From Amycolatopsis orientalis DSM 40040 = KCTC 9412 (lineage in GTDB: Bacteria > Actinomycetota > Actinomycetes > Mycobacteriales > Pseudonocardiaceae), in contig NZ_ASJB01000043.1 in NCBI RefSeq assembly GCF_000478275.1, forward strand, positions 62,001-126,000: a stretch of 64,000 nucleotides of DNA, given 5' to 3'. The notes under the pieces were generated by a model that had not been told where the DNA came from, made no database searches, and worked only from the letters and a program-made list of their open reading frames with translations. Positions 60,794 to 64,000 of the stretch are shown here, piece after piece (within the stretch, counting starts at the first letter, position 1; each line of letters begins with the position of its first letter). A program made the translations under genes and the position numbers.

Positions 60794-63700
60794 TCAGGCC
60801 GGGGCGGGTTCGGTGAGCGACAACAGCAACCGGACGAGGGTCGAAGCGTTGGCGTCGTGGGGGACTTCCAATCGCTTCGCCTCTTCACCCGCCGCCTCGG
60901 CCGCCTTCGTCTCCCCGACGGCCTCGTACGCCCTGCGCAGCACGTGCAGGGTGAGGCCCGTCGCGGGTTTCCCGCCCATGGCGCGGAATTCGTCGAGGCA
61001 GTGGCGCAGCACGGGAATCGCGCGATCGGCCTGGCCGTCGCCGATCCAGCTCGCCGCGATGGCGCGGGTGCAGGAAAGCTCCCGCGGCCGTTCTTCGAGG
61101 GCGCCCGCCAGCCGCCGCGCGTTCTCGTAGGCCTTCACCGCGCCGACGCGCCGTCCGGCTCCCGCGAGGATCGCGCCCTGTGTGCGCAACGACTTCGCCA
61201 GCGCCGATTTCGCCGTCGTCCGGCGCAGTACCCGGACCGACTCCTCGATCGTCTCCAGTGCCTCCTCCGGACGCCCGTCGAGCATCAGGGACCACGAAAG
61301 TCCTTGCAGTGCAACGCCGAGCTGACGTTCGTCACCGTGTTCGCGGGCGTGCGCGAGGATCCTGCGGTCGATCTCCAGCGCCTCGGTGACCTTGCCGAGC
61401 CGGTGCAGCGCGGCGGATTCCGCATGCCGCGCGTACGCCCCCGGCCCGGTTTCCTCCACAGTGGACAGTGCGCGCGCCTGGGTCGCGGCGTGCAGCGATT
61501 CCCCGGCCCGGCCGAGACCGACGAGGCAGTGCGCCAAATTCGTCTCGACCCACGCCTGCGCGGAACTGTCGCCGAGTGCCGCCAATTCCTTCGAGCATTC
61601 GCGGTAGCCCTCGGCGGCGCGTTCGTATTCGCCGCGGGCGTGCAGCAACACCGCCAGATTCGCCTCGGCGATGACCACGATATGCCTGTCGCCCGCCTCA
61701 CGGGCGGCGTCGCGCAAGGTCTCGTACGCCGTCCGCATATCGGTGAAATGACTGTGCAGATACAGATACGCGCTCAGCCTTTCCAGTATCCGCAACGCTT
61801 TCCGCCGCCAGCCCACGGCGCACAGCGACGACACGGCGGTGACCAGATTGGCCCGCTCCACCGAAAACCACGCGCCGGGATCGCGCAGCAGCCGTTCGAC
61901 CAGTTCGGGCGCCAGCGGTTGCGCGGGCACATCCTGATCCGACAGCGGCATCGGCACCGTCCTCGGCAGACGGCGGGCCGCCGTGTCGGCGAGGCACAGC
62001 GCCGCGTCCGACACCTTCGCGACGGTGGCCACCCGTTCGGCACGGGTCTCCTGTTCCCTGCCGAGTTCGGTGGCGAACACGCGCACGAGGTCGTGCACTC
62101 GGAACCGTTGCTCACCGGTCGGATCGAGACCGGTGGGTTCGAGCAGACTGGCTTCGACGAGCTCGTCGATGGCCTCCTCCGCCTCTTCGTCGGCGGTGTC
62201 GTTGATGAGGGTCGAGACCGCCCACGCGGGAAGGTCGAGGGTGCGGCACCGGCCGATCAGCCGGAACGCGCGCCGCGCGGCCGGGCTCAGCGCCTGGTAG
62301 CTCAACGCGATACTGCCCCGGACCTGGAGATCGCTGACCCGCAGTTCGTCGAGGCGCGAGACCTCGTCCTCCAGTTTCCCGGCGAGTCTCCCCAGTGGCA
62401 GCCCCGGCCGCATGGCGAGCCTGCTGCCCGCGATCCGCAGTGCCAGCGGGAGATTGCCGCAGGCCTTGGCGATCCGCTCCGCGTCCGCGCGTTCGGCGCC
62501 GACCCGGTCCGGCCCGGCCAGCCGCTCCAGCAGGGCCATCGCCTCGTCGCCGGACAGCGGGGCGAGGTGGAGGCGATCCGCCCCGGCGAGCCCGGAAAGC
62601 CGCTGCCTGCTGGTGATCAGCACGGCGCAGCCCGGCGTTCCCGGCAGCAGCGCGCGGATCTGATCCGGGCCCGCGGCGTCGTCGAGCACCACGAGGACCC
62701 GCCTGTCGGCGAGGCGGCCGCGGTAGACCGCCGCCCGCGCTTCGACGTCGTCCGGGATGGCGGGGCCGGTGACCCCCAGCGCGCGCAGGAGATCACCGAG
62801 GACGTCGGCGAGGTCGCGCGGGGAGGAGGCGCCCGCCAGCGGGACGAACAGCTGGCCGTCCGGAAAGGACCGGCGCAGCCGGTGCGCGGTGCTGACCGCG
62901 AGGGTCGACTTGCCGGCGCCGGGTTCGCCGGTGATCACCGCGACCGGGACGCCCGCGCCGTCGCCGAGCAGTCCGGAGAGCCGCGCGATCTCGCCCTCGC
63001 GGCCGGCGAAATCCGCGATGTCCGGCGGGAGCTGGCAGAGCGGGAAGACCGCCGCCGTCTTGGTGGCCGGCACCGGATCCTCCCCGCGCAGCACGGCGGC
63101 GTGCACGCGGCGGACCTCGGCGCCGGGCTCCACGCCGAGTTCCTCGACGAGGGTGGCGCGCAGACCGCGGTAGACGGCCAGCGAATCGGCCTGCCGCCCG
63201 GCGCGGTGCAACGCGATCATCAGCTGCGCGGCCAGCCGCTCGCGCAACGGGTGTTCGGTGATCATCGCCTGGAGTTCGCCGGTGAGTTCGCCGTGCCTGC
63301 CGTCGGACAGTTCGGCGTCGACACAGTCCTCGAAGGCGGCGAGACGTTCCGACTCGAGCCGGGCGACGTCCGCGTCGAGCCGGGGGACGTGCAGTCCCGA
63401 CAGGACCGGCCCGCGCCATTCCGCGAGCGCGCGGCGATAGTGCCCGGCGGCCGCCGCCGGATCACCCGCCCTGGCCGCCGCCTTCCCCGCCGCGGCGGCC
63501 TCGCGGAAGGACAGCAGATCGAGTTCGCCCGGCCCGACCGCCAGCCGGTAGCCGAGCGGATCGCGCTCGATCTCCAGCCCTGCGATCCGTGCCCGCAGGC
63601 GGGAGACGTAGGTGTGCAGATTCGAGGCGTAGGACTTGGGCGGCGTCTCCGGCCAGAGCGCCTCGACCAGCACGTCGACCGGCACGGACGAGTTCGCGTT

Positions 63701-63814
63701 CAGCAGGAGGACGGCCAGCAGGGTGCGCTGATGATCGCCGCGCGGCGTCGTGCGCCGCCCGGACGGGCCCTCGATCGTCAACGGTCCGAGCACGCCGAAT
63801 CGCGGCACGGGCAC
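60794..63814 (-). CDS. AfsR/SARP-type regulator with NB-ARC and TPR domains
   Basis: The product is 1006 residues. The N-terminal OmpR-like winged helix (about 1-95, RFGVLGPLTIEG and LVEALWPETPPKSYASNLHT) and BTAD domain (100-250) form the SARP unit. The NB-ARC ATPase (about 280-560) has P-loop GEPGAGKST and VLVVLDDAAGPDQI. About 350 residues of TPR-like helices follow. AfsR-like proteins integrate signals to activate antibiotic gene clusters; no cluster is visible in this window, so it may be a global regulator. GGGGAGG precedes the start. Confidence 0.92.
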   Translation of the reverse strand: MPVPRFGVLGPLTIEGPSGRRTTPRGDHQRTLLAVLLLNANSSVPVDVLVEALWPETPPKSYASNLHTYVSRLRARIAGLEIERDPLGYRLAVGPGELDLLSFREAAAAGKAAARAGDPAAAAGHYRRALAEWRGPVLSGLHVPRLDADVARLESERLAAFEDCVDAELSDGRHGELTGELQAMITEHPLRERLAAQLMIALHRAGRQADSLAVYRGLRATLVEELGVEPGAEVRRVHAAVLRGEDPVPATKTAAVFPLCQLPPDIADFAGREGEIARLSGLLGDGAGVPVAVITGEPGAGKSTLAVSTAHRLRRSFPDGQLFVPLAGASSPRDLADVLGDLLRALGVTGPAIPDDVEARAAVYRGRLADRRVLVVLDDAAGPDQIRALLPGTPGCAVLITSRQRLSGLAGADRLHLAPLSGDEAMALLERLAGPDRVGAERADAERIAKACGNLPLALRIAGSRLAMRPGLPLGRLAGKLEDEVSRLDELRVSDLQVRGSIALSYQALSPAARRAFRLIGRCRTLDLPAWAVSTLINDTADEEAEEAIDELVEASLLEPTGLDPTGEQRFRVHDLVRVFATELGREQETRAERVATVAKVSDAALCLADTAARRLPRTVPMPLSDQDVPAQPLAPELVERLLRDPGAWFSVERANLVTAVSSLCAVGWRRKALRILERLSAYLYLHSHFTDMRTAYETLRDAAREAGDRHIVVIAEANLAVLLHARGEYERAAEGYRECSKELAALGDSSAQAWVETNLAHCLVGLGRAGESLHAATQARALSTVEETGPGAYARHAESAALHRLGKVTEALEIDRRILAHAREHGDERQLGVALQGLSWSLMLDGRPEEALETIEESVRVLRRTTAKSALAKSLRTQGAILAGAGRRVGAVKAYENARRLAGALEERPRELSCTRAIAASWIGDGQADRAIPVLRHCLDEFRAMGGKPATGLTLHVLRRAYEAVGETKAAEAAGEEAKRLEVPHDANASTLVRLLLSLTEPAPA

Positions 63815-63951
63815 CTCCCCAGGTCATGAGAGGGGCGAGACTAGCGAGGGGTGCCGACAATTCTGTGACCTGTCCCGCCCGGCGCACCGGGGCTCATCTG
63901 CACTGCTAGCCTTCGAACCCGGCATATCGGGACACTATCGGGGAGTTGCAC

Positions 63952-64000
63952 GTGTCTGCAGGTGGCGGAACCAAGGCGATCATCGCCGCGCTCGTGGCGA
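63952..64000 (+). CDS. Start of a probable cation diffusion facilitator transporter (5' fragment)
   Basis: Only 16 codons from GTG 63952 lie in the window: VSAGGGTKAIIAALVA. This matches the remembered start of actinobacterial CDF metal exporters, which continue with ANLGIA. GGGGAG lies 7 bases upstream. The rest is outside the window, so the call is tentative. Confidence 0.5.
   Translation, partial: MSAGGGTKAIIAALVA

Overview
The window looks like a chromosomal segment of a high-GC actinobacterium of the Pseudonocardiales, most likely Amycolatopsis or a close relative. The evidence is the very GC-rich third codon positions, frequent GTG and TTG starts, a mycothiol gene (mshB), a WhiB2/WhmD regulator, an AfsR/SARP regulator, and gene order recalled from Mycobacterium tuberculosis. 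The blocks fumC-glpX / exonuclease VII / ispH / ychF, and whiB2 / DUF3499 / phosphomannomutase / SIS protein / manA, follow the order of the Rv1098c-Rv1112 and Rv3255c-Rv3260c regions. No rRNA, tRNA, CRISPR array, insertion sequence or prophage is visible, and no gap between genes exceeds about 290 bases.

Layout. 1-2.5 kb: a truncated lipoprotein, an EamA permease, an SRPBCC protein and a TetR regulator. 2.5-12 kb: fumC, an FNR-type flavoprotein, a secreted trypsin-like protease, glpX, a four-gene exonuclease VII operon with GTGA/TTGA overlaps, ispH and a DUF6542 protein. 12-20.4 kb: DNA maintenance (rmuC, sbcDC, the adaptive-response pair ada-alkA/ogt) and ychF. 20.5-24.5 kb: an M28 peptidase, small membrane proteins, a DUF2716-like protein, a ribbon-helix-helix/Doc toxin-antitoxin pair followed by an HxlR regulator, and a pterin dehydratase. 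24.6-28.3 kb: a thiamine-type ABC importer. 28.4-33.6 kb: an ABC-2 exporter with a LolA-like protein facing an OmpR-type two-component system. 34-35.2 kb: trpS behind a leader-peptide attenuator. 36-48 kb: typA, an MFS exporter and an oligopeptide ABC system whose ATPase is convergent to its permeases. 48-51 kb: mshB, hypothetical genes, an M50 protease and whiB2. 51-60 kb: a 1101-residue glycosyltransferase/membrane protein and the GDP-mannose supply genes. 60-64 kb: a 1006-residue SARP-NB-ARC-TPR regulator and the first codons of a probable cation-diffusion facilitator.

The most striking non-coding feature is a set of long, mostly perfect palindromes with arms of about 10-28 bp. They occupy every convergent intergenic gap of at least 35 bp, sometimes include the stop codons of the flanking genes, and fall into sequence families: one exactly repeated 44-bp core at 12.0 and 20.5 kb; a TCCTCTGGATGCGGT family at 28.3, 35.2 and 60.1 kb; and a TGAAGG...CCTT family whose arms are themselves palindromic. 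They look like bidirectional terminators that also behave like a dispersed repeat.

A second pattern is a TANNNT box ending 6-8 bases before the start codon of about a dozen genes, which predicts leaderless mRNAs.
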